Assembly: GCA_011046315.1 (NCBI GenBank)
Contig: DSAU01000048.1
Coordinates: forward strand, 1 to 8,970
Source: a bacterium
Lineage (GTDB): Bacteria > Zhuqueibacterota > Zhuqueibacteria > Thermofontimicrobiales > Thermofontimicrobiaceae
Length of the DNA stretch: 8,970 nucleotides
Direction of reading: 5' to 3'
Positions within the stretch are counted from its first letter, which is position 1. Every line of letters starts with the position of its first letter. Shown piece by piece: positions 1 to 7,119 of the stretch. The notes beneath the pieces are model-generated. The model ran no database searches. It had not been told where the DNA came from and saw nothing but the letters and a program-made list of their open reading frames with translations. The translations under genes were made by a program, and so were the position numbers.

Positions 1-285
1 ACGACCATTCTCTGTCATTGCGAGGAACGAAGAGACGAAGCAATCTACTGATAGCAATGAGATTGCTTCGCTACCGCTCGCAATGACAGCGCATTGGTTG
101 TGTTTACCGCTAAAGCGGTTCGCAATGACAGCTTTAATTTGTCATTGCGAAGAGCCCTTTCGTAAGCTAAGGGTAAACTCCGAGACGAAGCAATAACGAC
201 CATTCTCTGTCATTGCGAGGAACGAAGAGACGAAGCAATCTACTGATAGCAATGAGATTGCTTCGCTACCGCTCGCAATGACAGC
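1..285 (+). repeat. Exact 90-bp direct duplication, period 195
   Basis: Bases 1-90 and 196-285 read identically, and each copy contains one complete palindromic unit plus the preceding ACGACCATTCTC. The match stops after GACAGC on the right; on the left it may run beyond the window edge. An exact 90-base match in an array whose other units have drifted points to recent duplication or gene conversion, or to an assembly effect. Confidence 0.9.
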
Positions 286-437
286 TTCTAATAGTCATTG
301 CGAGGAACCCTTCGTAAGCTCAGGGTAAACTCCGCGACGAAGCAATAGCAACCCGTTCTCTGTCATTGCGAGGAACGAAGAGACGAAGCAATCTTTCGCC
401 TTTTCAGGAGATTGCTTCGCTACCGCTCGCAATGACA

Positions 438-523
438 GCGCATTGGTTGTGTTTACCGCTAAAGCGGTTTCGCAATGACAGCGCATTGGTTGTGTTTACC
501 GCTGATGCGGACTCGCAATGACA
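438..523 (+). repeat. Tandem pair of 43-bp mini-palindromes
   Basis: Two adjacent 43-base units (438-480 and 481-523) share the start GCGCATTGGTTGTGTTTACC and the end CGCAATGACA. The first carries an inner hairpin ACCGCT-AA-AGCGGT; in the second this is partly decayed (CCGCTGATGCGG). The outer CATTG and CAATG are also inverted, so each is a reduced version of the large palindrome. Related copies are at about 89-130 and 1439-1481, with degenerate ones at about 965-1050. Confidence 0.85.
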
Positions 524-533
524 GCTTCTAATT

Positions 534-964
534 TGTCATTGCAAGGGAGGTGCGACCGAAGTAATCTTTATCAAATAAAGGATCGAATAATTATTTCCTG
601 GAGCAACAAGTGAGCGACCGATATTATGTATATATCCTGACCAACAAGAACAACACTGTACTTTACACTGGTGTCACCAATGATCTCATAAGAAGAAGCG
701 CTGAGCACAAGGAAAAAAAGACAAAGGGCTTTACCCAAAAATACAACGTGGACAAATTGGTATATTATGAAGCTTTTGATGTCATTTATGACGCTATTGC
801 CAGAGAGAAACAGATTAAGGGAGGGTCCAGACAGAAAAAGATAGCTTTGATTAATAGTATGAATAAAGAATGGGAAGATTTGTACGATGGATTGTGATTT
901 ATAACCGGGAATTTATTTGTTGCCAGGAGATTGCTTCTCCGCCTCTCGGCGGATCGCAATGACA
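534..964 (+). mobile_element. Candidate GIY-YIG element bounded by repeat halves
   Basis: A left repeat half without an adjacent partner (534-567, TGTCATTGC ... GTAATCT) and a right half without an adjacent partner (928-964, AGATTGC ... GCAATGACA) face each other across 360 bases that contain the GIY-YIG gene. In ordinary units the same halves are 10-16 bases apart. The remains of a normal spacer can be recognised on both sides: TTT after the left half, and GCCAGG just before the right half, compared with TTTCGCCTTGGCAGG in the unit at 1345-1438. The halves thus act as terminal inverted repeats around the gene. Either the gene entered a unit's spacer, or this is the full-length parent of the short units. 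No target-site duplication was identified. That it is mobile is inference. Confidence 0.5.
610..897 (+). CDS. Small GIY-YIG nuclease domain protein
   Basis: This 95-residue protein is a single GIY-YIG endonuclease domain of the short, stand-alone (UPF0213/YhbQ-like) kind. The GIY half of the motif is YVYIL (Tyr8) and the YIG half is YTGVT (Tyr19-Gly21). The expected arginine follows at Arg28/Arg29, then His33, and the metal-binding glutamate is most likely Glu66 in AREKQIKGG. All catalytic positions look intact, so it is probably an active DNA nickase or nuclease; the substrate is unknown. The start is GTG, chosen because GGAG at 600-603 lies six bases upstream and Tyr6-Val7-Tyr8 sits at the usual distance from the N-terminus. 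The gene has no operon partner and is enclosed on both sides by palindromic repeat halves, which suggests a role in repeat spread or that it is itself a passenger in the repeat. The family call is secure; the role is inferred. Confidence 0.92.
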   Translation: MSDRYYVYILTNKNNTVLYTGVTNDLIRRSAEHKEKKTKGFTQKYNVDKLVYYEAFDVIYDAIAREKQIKGGSRQKKIALINSMNKEWEDLYDGL

Positions 965-1560
965 GCGCATTGTGTGTCATTGTCACTGAAGCAGTCATGC
1001 AATGACAAGGCATTGGTTGTGCATAACGCTGAAGCGGGCTCATAATGACAGGCCGTTGTGATTAGCAATGACTGTCGGTTTTCCGTCATTGCCAGGAATC
1101 CTTCGTAAGCTCAGGGTAAACTCCGAGACGAAGCAATAACGACCCGTTCTCTGTCATTGCGAGGAGCGAAGAGACGAAGCAATCTCCTGATAGCAATGAG
1201 ATTGCTTCGCTACCGCTCGCAATGACAGCTTCTATTTGTCATTGCGAGGAGCCCTTCGTAAGCTCAGGGTAAACTCCGCGACGAAGCAATCTTTCGCCTT
1301 GGTAAGAGATTGCTTCGCTACCGCTCGCAATGACAGCTTTAATCTGTCATTGCGAGGATCCGCCAGCTGGCGGAGACGAAGCAATCTTTCGCCTTGGCAG
1401 GAGATTGCTTCTCCGCCTCTCGGCGGATCGCAATGACAGTGCATTGGTTGTGTTTACCGTTGAAGCGGTCTCGCAATGACATCGAATTGGGCGTCATTGC
1501 GTGGATTCGCCTTCCGATGAATCGCAATGATAGCGGGTGGTCAGTTCCATTGCGAGTGGC
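928..1560. repeat. Right array of modular palindromic repeats
   Basis: This is the same family as positions 1-567. It opens with an unpaired right half (928-964), followed by degenerate short units to about 1051. A left half with the TCGTAAGCTCAGGG insert follows (1085-1137). Complete units lie at 1152-1227, 1237-1335 and 1345-1438, a 43-base mini-unit at 1439-1481, a compact worn unit at about 1492-1531 (GTCATTGCG ... CGCAATGAT), and a last half-unit near 1548-1560. Units differ in the inner hairpin: 1237-1335 has the CCTTCGTAAGC insert in the left half only, while 1345-1438 has a GATCCGCC-AGCT-GGCGGA hairpin on the left and TCCGCC-TCTC-GGCGGA on the right. No gene is supported here. Confidence 0.92.
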
Positions 1561-1805
1561 GCCTTTTTTCAAAAATTTTTAAAAAACTATTTGACATTTT
1601 AGAATAAATTTATTAGATTATTTGAAAATTATTAGAGTTTTCGGATATTTATATCATCCTGACTGTGCTTATCTGAGATAGAATATTTTTTATCTAACTG
1701 ATATCTTTTTCTCTATTCGACACGAAAAACAAATCATCTGACGATTGTGCTTGTGTTCCAAAAACGTCAAAATTTACAGAGAAAAATATTTTTGGCAATA
1801 GCATA
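1561..1805. other. AT-rich leader region of the C25 peptidase gene
   Basis: No gene is seen in these 245 bases. Composition changes abruptly from repeat DNA to strongly AT-rich sequence at about 1564, with A and T runs to 1587. A promoter-like pair lies near the left end. A perfect 11-base palindrome, TATCTGAGATA, sits at 1670-1680 and a further TATCT at about 1690-1695; these could be an operator but occur only here. No convincing Shine-Dalgarno sequence precedes the ATG at 1806. Confidence 0.5.
1591..1619 (+). promoter_or_regulatory. Possible sigma70-type promoter for the C25 peptidase
   Basis: TTGACA (1591-1596) matches the -35 consensus and is followed after 17 bases by TAGATT (1614-1619), which matches four of six -10 bases. 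The A/T runs just upstream could serve as an UP element. It lies about 185 bases before the start codon, leaving a long leader. Bacteroidota proper use a different promoter consensus, so the value of this match depends on the lineage. Confidence 0.3.
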
Positions 1806-4800
1806 ATGAGCAATCGATTGTATAAACATTTTTTTCTCATTAAAATTTTTGGATTAATAACTTTTTACTTACAATCTTCCACGATCACAGCTCAAATTCA
1901 CAGTAATACAATAGCAACAGAGGCTGTTTCAATCAACCCCCAAAAAAATCAACCAACAATAGATGATTGTACAATATTGGAATCAAATCAGCAAGGTTTA
2001 ATTGTCGAACTCATGATTCCCAACTACGACCTTAACAATTTAGCGCTCAACGGAAGTGAATTTCAAATTCTCACCATCGCCGGTTATGGACAAACCAATG
2101 ACATCGGCAAACCACAGCTTCCGGTTAAAGGATTTCTGTTTGGGATTCCCCCCGGCGCTAAACCAACCATAGCAGTGCTGGATTTTGAGGTGACAACAGT
2201 TTCAGGGTTCAATATCGTTCCCGTTCCAAAACCGGTGATAAAACAAAGAATTGAACACATACTCGATCTTCCACAGAAAAAAGATATTAGCCATGAATAT
2301 AGTTTTGATAAAATTATTTACTCAAATAATAATTTTTACCCGAACATGATTGCAAAGACCGGCGAAACTGGAATGATGCGGGATCAGAAAGTGGGTAGTT
2401 TTCAGCTATATCCAATCCAATTCAATCCGGTCACCGGCGAAATCCGCTGCTACAAAAAAGTTAAATTAAAAATTAGTTATATCACCAGCGACTCAGGCAT
2501 TAGAGCACCCGATATTCAAACAGACAGCTCACAACCGTTCGAGCAAATTCTCAGCCACAACCTGTTGAACTATGAGCTCGCAAAATTTTGGAAGTCCTCT
2601 CCCCCGCTCCGAGATTTCAAATCAAGCGACAAGTTGAATAATCGTCAAATTCAAGAAAACCGCTACAAGATATTAATAAAGCACAATGGCATTTATCGTA
2701 TAAATAAAACTGATTTAGAAGCAGCCGCTATAAATACCTCTTTTGTTGATCCGAGAAAAATTCAAATATTTAACCGGGGAAACGAAATTCCCATTTATGT
2801 TAAAGGGCAGGAAAACGGGGTGTTTGATGAATCGGACTACATCGAGTTTTTCGCTGCCAAAACAAAAAATGATTACAGTAATTTAGACGTTTATTGGTTG
2901 ATGGTTGACGGAACCACTGATGGTTTACGCATGAACGAAAAAGACGGCGCTCTGACCGAAAGTGTTCTGGTTTTAACCAGCTCCAAAGAAACCATTCATT
3001 TTGAGCAAAATAGCTATTATTCCACTTCAATTCCCAATGGCGAAGGCGTTGACCATTGGTTCTGGGATTATATCATTGCGCCGGATACGCTCAATTTTTC
3101 TGTTTCTTTGGATAATGTCGCCGCTGTTTCAGCCGATGATTGTTTATTTAAAGCCGAATACCGGGGATATACCGAGAGCGGAATCGATCCTGATCACCAC
3201 ACCGTTGTTTATTTAAATGGACATCAGGTGTTGGATAGTTACTGGGACGGTCGCATTCAATTCAACGACCAAAATATTTTTCCACAGAGCTATCTAAACA
3301 AAGGCGACAATACCATATCGGTTCATCTGCCCGGCGACACCGGCGCTGAAACCGACATTCATTATATCAATTGGTTTGAGATCGATTATTGGCGGGACTA
3401 TGTGGCAACTGATGATAGTTTGATGTTTTGGGGAAGAGACGTCGGAAGGCGCCAATTCGAGATTAAAAATTTTTCTAATGGCAATGTCAGCGTTTACGAC
3501 ATCACTGATTCTTCTGCTATTGCCAGATTTAAAAACATCTCAATCGATTCGTCCGGCAATAAGGTAAGCTTGCTGTTTCAGGATAATTTAAATAATCAAC
3601 GGAGATACTTTGCCTTAACCGATACCAAAATCAGAACGCCGGATCAGATTTTTGCTGACGAGCCATCTCAACTCCACTCATCTGATAATCAAGCCGATTA
3701 TATCATCATCACCCATGAAGATTTTTATCATTGTCTCGCGCCCTTGATCAACTTGAGACAGAGTCAGGGACTGAAAGTGGCAACGATTAAAATTACCGAT
3801 ATCTACGATGAATTTAATCACGGCATAAAAAATCCAATCGCCATCAAAGCTTTTCTAAATTATGCATACCATTTCTGGCAAAAACCAGCGCCAAGTTTTG
3901 TATTGCTGGTGGGAGATGCAACTTATGATTATAAAGATTATTCAAATACCGGTTGCAAAGATTATGTGCCCACCCATTTATTTGAGAGCGAAGTCTATAA
4001 TACCTATACCTCTTCCGATAACTGGTTCGTTTGCGTTAGTGGCGAGGATAATTTAGCGGATATGTTAATCGGCAGGTTGCCGGTCAGAACTGCACGCGAA
4101 GCTGAAATTATGATCAATAAGCTGATCGAATACGAAAATCAGATCCCAGCCCAGGATTGGAATAAAAAATTACTGTTCGTGGCCGATAATGTGGACTCAA
4201 AAGGTAACTATAAGGCTGGCTCTGACTATTTGGTGGAAAACTTTGTGCCCTCCGACTTCACAGTAATTAAAGCCTATCTGGATGATTATCAAACTTCAGC
4301 TTTACTCAGGGATGAAATTGTGGCTCAACTGAATCAGGGTTGTCTGATTACCAATTATCTTGGTCATGGCGGCATTGATTTCTGGGCCAATGAAAAAATT
4401 TTTCAATCATCCGATATTGTGAGTTTAGATAATAACGACCGACTATCGTTCGTGGTTTCGCTGAGCTGTTTAAATGGCTATTTTCAACATCCGACAGTCC
4501 GCTGTCTGGCAGAGGAATTTGTAAAAACTGATAACGGCGGCGCCATTGCTATCTATTCTCCGAGTGGTTTTGCCAATACTTTTGGCCTGCAAATTTTGGC
4601 TCAGGGATTATATCGCAGTTTGTTTCAGCATCAAAATTATCAACTGGGCTCAATGATCGCGCAATCAAAAATCGATATGTTCAAATTCGGCAATATTTAT
4701 CCGGATCATCTCGAATTTTATAATCTTTTTGGCGACCCGGCACTGAAGCTGAAACAAAGCCCGGCAACTACCATTCTACCATCTGTTTACAGCGGTAGCA

Positions 4801-5735
4801 TCACCATTGACGACAACCCCGCAGCCATCGGTTCACAACTGACCGCCTGGATTCACAATATCAATTACCCGGTTAATTTCAGTATCAGGACGCCAGGCAG
4901 CTATGGTCCGATGTACATTGTCGGAGATGAGCCGAATACACCAGAGATTGAAGGAGGTGTAGCTGGTGACACGGTCAGCTTTAAATTGATAACCCAGGCG
5001 CGGGATACTTTGTTGGCTCAGCCGTCGTCCATTTGGGAATCAGGCATTAATCATGATTTAAACTTAAGCATTGTCAGCACTGCGGTCAAAATTTCACCTC
5101 CCATTTCAATAACGATAAACGTCAACGATAAGTTAGTGGGGCGGGAAATCATTGACGGCGATCCAATTCCCGGCAATTCGATTATCAGCGCGTCAATAGA
5201 AAGCCGGGAAAATGTGATCGACAACAGCAAAATACAGTTATTGCTCAACGGACAGCTTCTCAACCAAAACCAATATACTTATTTTCCATTGGAAAGCAAT
5301 CCGCTTCAGGGGGGAACTTTGCTATTTTCGACCGAGACGCTCGTTGATGGAAATTACGAAATGACAATTAAGGTCAGCGATCTGGCAGTCCCACCTCAAA
5401 CCACAAGCAAATGTTTCTGGTTCAATTTAAGCTCATCGCTTTCATTGGACCGGGTTTTCAATTATCCCAATCCCATGCAAGCCGACACAAAATTCACTTA
5501 TTATATCCATAATAATGAAGCTGCACAAGTGACTATTAAAATTTATACGGTTGCCGGAAGATTAATTAGAACCATCGATAACGCAGCCGGAGCAGTAGGC
5601 TATAACGAAACATTTTGGGATGGCATGGACGCAACCTACGATGAAATCGCCAATGGCGTCTATTTTTATAAAATAAGCGCCAGAAGCAGCAACAAAACGA
5701 CGGCGGTAATTGAAAAATTAGTCAAAGTGCGATAA
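1806..5735 (+). CDS. Secreted C25 (gingipain-type) cysteine peptidase with T9SS-like C-terminal domain
   Basis: This 1309-residue exported protease begins with a signal peptide (basic start, hydrophobic residues 9-22, likely cleavage after TITA at 29). A gingipain-type propeptide region follows, with the typical GKPQLPVKGFLFGIPPGA at about 101. Beta-rich sequence runs to about 630. The C25 catalytic domain spans about 632-980, from YIIITHEDF to NLFGDPALKL; the catalytic pair is His854 in LGHGG and Cys888 in SLSCLNG, a spacing close to that in RgpB. Ig-like sequence fills about 985-1210. The C-terminus (about 1213-1309) begins FNYPNPM and contains VAGRLIRTI, WDGMD and NGVYFYKI, the FlgD-like/type A sorting fold that directs T9SS cargo to the cell surface. 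Architecture and size resemble PorU, the T9SS sortase, but the usual neighbour porV is absent, so a general C25 protease is equally possible. No intrinsic terminator was recognised after the stop. Confidence 0.92.
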   Translation: MSNRLYKHFFLIKIFGLITFYLQSSTITAQIHSNTIATEAVSINPQKNQPTIDDCTILESNQQGLIVELMIPNYDLNNLALNGSEFQILTIAGYGQTNDIGKPQLPVKGFLFGIPPGAKPTIAVLDFEVTTVSGFNIVPVPKPVIKQRIEHILDLPQKKDISHEYSFDKIIYSNNNFYPNMIAKTGETGMMRDQKVGSFQLYPIQFNPVTGEIRCYKKVKLKISYITSDSGIRAPDIQTDSSQPFEQILSHNLLNYELAKFWKSSPPLRDFKSSDKLNNRQIQENRYKILIKHNGIYRINKTDLEAAAINTSFVDPRKIQIFNRGNEIPIYVKGQENGVFDESDYIEFFAAKTKNDYSNLDVYWLMVDGTTDGLRMNEKDGALTESVLVLTSSKETIHFEQNSYYSTSIPNGEGVDHWFWDYIIAPDTLNFSVSLDNVAAVSADDCLFKAEYRGYTESGIDPDHHTVVYLNGHQVLDSYWDGRIQFNDQNIFPQSYLNKGDNTISVHLPGDTGAETDIHYINWFEIDYWRDYVATDDSLMFWGRDVGRRQFEIKNFSNGNVSVYDITDSSAIARFKNISIDSSGNKVSLLFQDNLNNQRRYFALTDTKIRTPDQIFADEPSQLHSSDNQADYIIITHEDFYHCLAPLINLRQSQGLKVATIKITDIYDEFNHGIKNPIAIKAFLNYAYHFWQKPAPSFVLLVGDATYDYKDYSNTGCKDYVPTHLFESEVYNTYTSSDNWFVCVSGEDNLADMLIGRLPVRTAREAEIMINKLIEYENQIPAQDWNKKLLFVADNVDSKGNYKAGSDYLVENFVPSDFTVIKAYLDDYQTSALLRDEIVAQLNQGCLITNYLGHGGIDFWANEKIFQSSDIVSLDNNDRLSFVVSLSCLNGYFQHPTVRCLAEEFVKTDNGGAIAIYSPSGFANTFGLQILAQGLYRSLFQHQNYQLGSMIAQSKIDMFKFGNIYPDHLEFYNLFGDPALKLKQSPATTILPSVYSGSITIDDNPAAIGSQLTAWIHNINYPVNFSIRTPGSYGPMYIVGDEPNTPEIEGGVAGDTVSFKLITQARDTLLAQPSSIWESGINHDLNLSIVSTAVKISPPISITINVNDKLVGREIIDGDPIPGNSIISASIESRENVIDNSKIQLLLNGQLLNQNQYTYFPLESNPLQGGTLLFSTETLVDGNYEMTIKVSDLAVPPQTTSKCFWFNLSSSLSLDRVFNYPNPMQADTKFTYYIHNNEAAQVTIKIYTVAGRLIRTIDNAAGAVGYNETFWDGMDATYDEIANGVYFYKISARSSNKTTAVIEKLVKVR

Positions 5736-5966
5736 TATTAGTGTAGTCTGGCAAATTGTTAATATCACAATATATAGCAATTCATCTTCTAATTTCAACT
5801 AAAAATAGGCAGGTAGTAGTGAATTCAGTCGCATTTTAGAAGCAAAAGAATGACTAAAGTCATTACTACGAGATAAATTGCCAAATTAAAGTAATATTAT
5901 TTTTTATTTTCAATTTATTGGCAGAGATCAGTTTTAATAAATTGAGCAATTTTGAAAAAAACAACA
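5736..5966. other. Gap between peptidase and modification cassette
   Basis: This 231-base AT-rich gap holds one inverted repeat (5813-5869) and no gene. The only forward ATG reading inside the hairpin gives eight codons, so no precursor peptide for the downstream cassette is apparent on the plus strand. No clear promoter or terminator was found. The hairpin and the length of the gap suggest that the cassette is transcribed separately from the peptidase. Confidence 0.5.
5813..5869. repeat. Imperfect inverted repeat, 18-base arms
   Basis: The left arm GTAGTAGTGAATTCAGTC (5813-5830) pairs with the right arm GACTAAAGTCATTACTAC (5852-5869) at 15 of 18 positions across a 21-base loop. Inside the right part, AATGACT-AA-AGTCATT (5849-5864) is a perfect smaller palindrome, so two alternative folds exist. 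There is no following T-run, so it is more likely a dispersed palindromic repeat than a terminator. Confidence 0.75.
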
Positions 5967-6851
5967 ATGACAACTTTGGAAAATTTTTCGTTCGATTCAT
6001 CGCATAAAAAAAACTATCCCTATTCAGTCGCATTAAAAATTGCAGATCTGCCAATTGTTATTATGGCGGAGAATCGCGATCTGATCGAATCAGCTAAAAC
6101 GCGTTACCAGAAATTTCTTTACCGGAGGACAAACTTTTGTTTAGCCATTGATATTCATTTATCTGACAATATCCATTTTCCCAATCCGGACGGAACAGAA
6201 AATTTTTTCAATGAACAGGTTTTTCAAGAGGGACGCTGTTGTATCCGGTCAAACTATTTTACAGGTTATATCGACATAAATAATAATTATGGAAAAGTAT
6301 TGTGTTCCAATTTTGATCCGTTATCCTGGCTGGAACACTTTTTACGAATAGCCTATGCAGTAGTAGCGATTAAAAATGAAACGATAGTTTTTCATGGGGC
6401 GGGGCTCATTGCAGATAAAAAGGGATTGGTTTTTTTTGGACCCTCAGGCTGCGGAAAGTCGACAGTAACCAGGCTTTCCAAACATTGCGCCGCGCTGGGC
6501 GATGATATGATCGCGATTAAAAAGAAGAATGACCATTTTAACGTTTATGCCACCCCTTTTAATTCGGAAAAAAATGGCTTTTTATTAACCAATACCGAGG
6601 CTGTAATCAAAGGCTTTTACCGGTTAATACAGCACAAAACCACTTTTATAAATAAAATGAGCCGGGCAAATGCACTGGCCGAATTATTGGCGAGTATTTC
6701 TTCGATTAATAAAAATTATCAGGGGAGTTTGACAGCGCTATCTCTATGCACCCAGCTGGTTGAGCGCATCCCTTGTTACGAATTGTATTTCACTCCGGAT
6801 AATTTATTTTGGAGATTCCTCGATGGAGATGCTGAACAAATATCCGATTAA
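5967..6851 (+). CDS. HPr-kinase-like P-loop kinase of a peptide-modification cassette
   Basis: This is a 294-residue protein of the HprK-related kinase group. In ATG numbering it shows FHGAGLI (His143), a Walker A loop GPSGCGKST (158-166) and LGDDMIAI with Asp179-Asp180, the metal-binding acidic pair; the C-terminus ILVERIPCYELYF-like stretch (LVERIPCYEL, about 265) is also typical. The first 120 residues do not resemble the N-terminal domain of true HPr kinase/phosphorylase, and no HPr gene is nearby. In lasso-peptide clusters such HprK homologues phosphorylate the precursor peptide, so a similar job on this cassette's substrate is likely. A TTG 15 bases upstream (5952) is an alternative start; ATG at 5967 is preferred by codon type, though neither has a clear ribosome site. 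The gene end overlaps the PqqD gene by 29 bases, indicating one operon. Substrate and phosphorylated residue are unknown. Confidence 0.85.
   Translation: MTTLENFSFDSSHKKNYPYSVALKIADLPIVIMAENRDLIESAKTRYQKFLYRRTNFCLAIDIHLSDNIHFPNPDGTENFFNEQVFQEGRCCIRSNYFTGYIDINNNYGKVLCSNFDPLSWLEHFLRIAYAVVAIKNETIVFHGAGLIADKKGLVFFGPSGCGKSTVTRLSKHCAALGDDMIAIKKKNDHFNVYATPFNSEKNGFLLTNTEAVIKGFYRLIQHKTTFINKMSRANALAELLASISSINKNYQGSLTALSLCTQLVERIPCYELYFTPDNLFWRFLDGDAEQISD
6811..6814 (+). promoter_or_regulatory. Ribosome binding site of the PqqD gene, inside the kinase gene
   Basis: GGAG at 6811-6814 is eight bases before ATG 6823 and decides that start over the in-frame ATG at 6760 and the later ATG at 6829. It lies in the kinase reading frame, so translation of the two genes is probably coupled. 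Confidence 0.55.
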
Positions 6852-7119
6852 AAGCAACGATATTGCTTCGCGAATTTTGGATGGTGAAGCGGTCGTTGTT
6901 CTGCCTATGGACAGTATTGTCTATACTTTTGATCCGGTTGGCACGCGGATTTGGGACTTAATAACCGGCAACGAAAAGTTTTTCGCCATCATAAAAACAA
7001 TTCAAAATGAATATGACGTTCCAGCGGCTACCGCAGAACAGGATACTGTTGAATTCATCAACGAATTGGTGGCAAAAAAAATGTTGATTTTGAGCGAGCT
7101 TCCTGATGACAGAGCATAA
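6823..7119 (+). CDS. PqqD-like peptide chaperone (RiPP recognition element)
   Basis: This 98-residue protein has the PqqD fold signature: ILDGEAVVVLP (18-28), YTFDPVGTRIWDLITG (34-49, with the conserved Gly40 and Trp44) and the helical tail QDTVEFINELVAKKMLI (73-89). PqqD proteins bind a precursor's leader sequence and hand it to a partner radical SAM enzyme; the partner here is the next gene, which starts 14 bases before this one ends. The frame is open back to an ATG at 6760, but the 21 extra residues would lie entirely within kinase coding sequence and do not resemble PqqD. The start at 6823 has a good ribosome site and puts the conserved core about 17 residues in, as is usual. The family call is strong; the bound peptide is not known. 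Confidence 0.9.
   Translation: MEMLNKYPIKSNDIASRILDGEAVVVLPMDSIVYTFDPVGTRIWDLITGNEKFFAIIKTIQNEYDVPAATAEQDTVEFINELVAKKMLILSELPDDRA

Larger units (their letters stand above)
1..567. repeat. Left array of modular palindromic repeats
   Basis: The stretch is almost entirely built from one repeat family. A complete unit is a left half (starts TGTCATTGCGAG, ends CGAAGCAATCT), a 10-16 base spacer, and a right half (starts AGATTGCTTCG, ends CTCGCAATGACA). The right half is close to the reverse complement of the left, so each unit can fold into a long hairpin. Complete units lie at 13-88, 208-283 and 361-437. Left halves without a right partner, carrying an extra CCCTTCGTAAGCTCAGGG-type insert, lie at about 140-194 and 294-346. 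A diverged left half at 534-567 ends the array. Shorter 43-base relatives fill the gaps. Open frames through this DNA encode runs such as SLRGSA or RRRSNL and are translated repeat, not genes. The array probably extends left of the window. Confidence 0.93.

Noticed and set aside
295..486. 63-codon minus-strand frame
   Set aside because: It lies wholly inside repeat units 294-480 and encodes the same repeat-derived peptide pattern.
786..1043. 85-codon minus-strand frame
   Set aside because: Half is antisense to the well-supported GIY-YIG gene and the rest is repeat DNA.
1..1560. CRISPR array
   Set aside because: The repeats are long imperfect palindromes with short, repeated spacers of the same few sequences. 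There are no unique spacers of uniform length and no cas genes.
1232..1582. Several overlapping 62-77 codon open frames on both strands
   Set aside because: They translate the palindromic repeat (SLRGSA, RRRSNL, CFVSAS-type runs), overlap each other on both strands and have no independent coding features.
6022..6034. ATTCAGTCGCATT in the kinase gene, also found at 5823-5835
   Set aside because: It is a 13-base match within coding sequence that reads naturally as protein (YSVALK region). There is no longer similarity, so it is probably coincidence.
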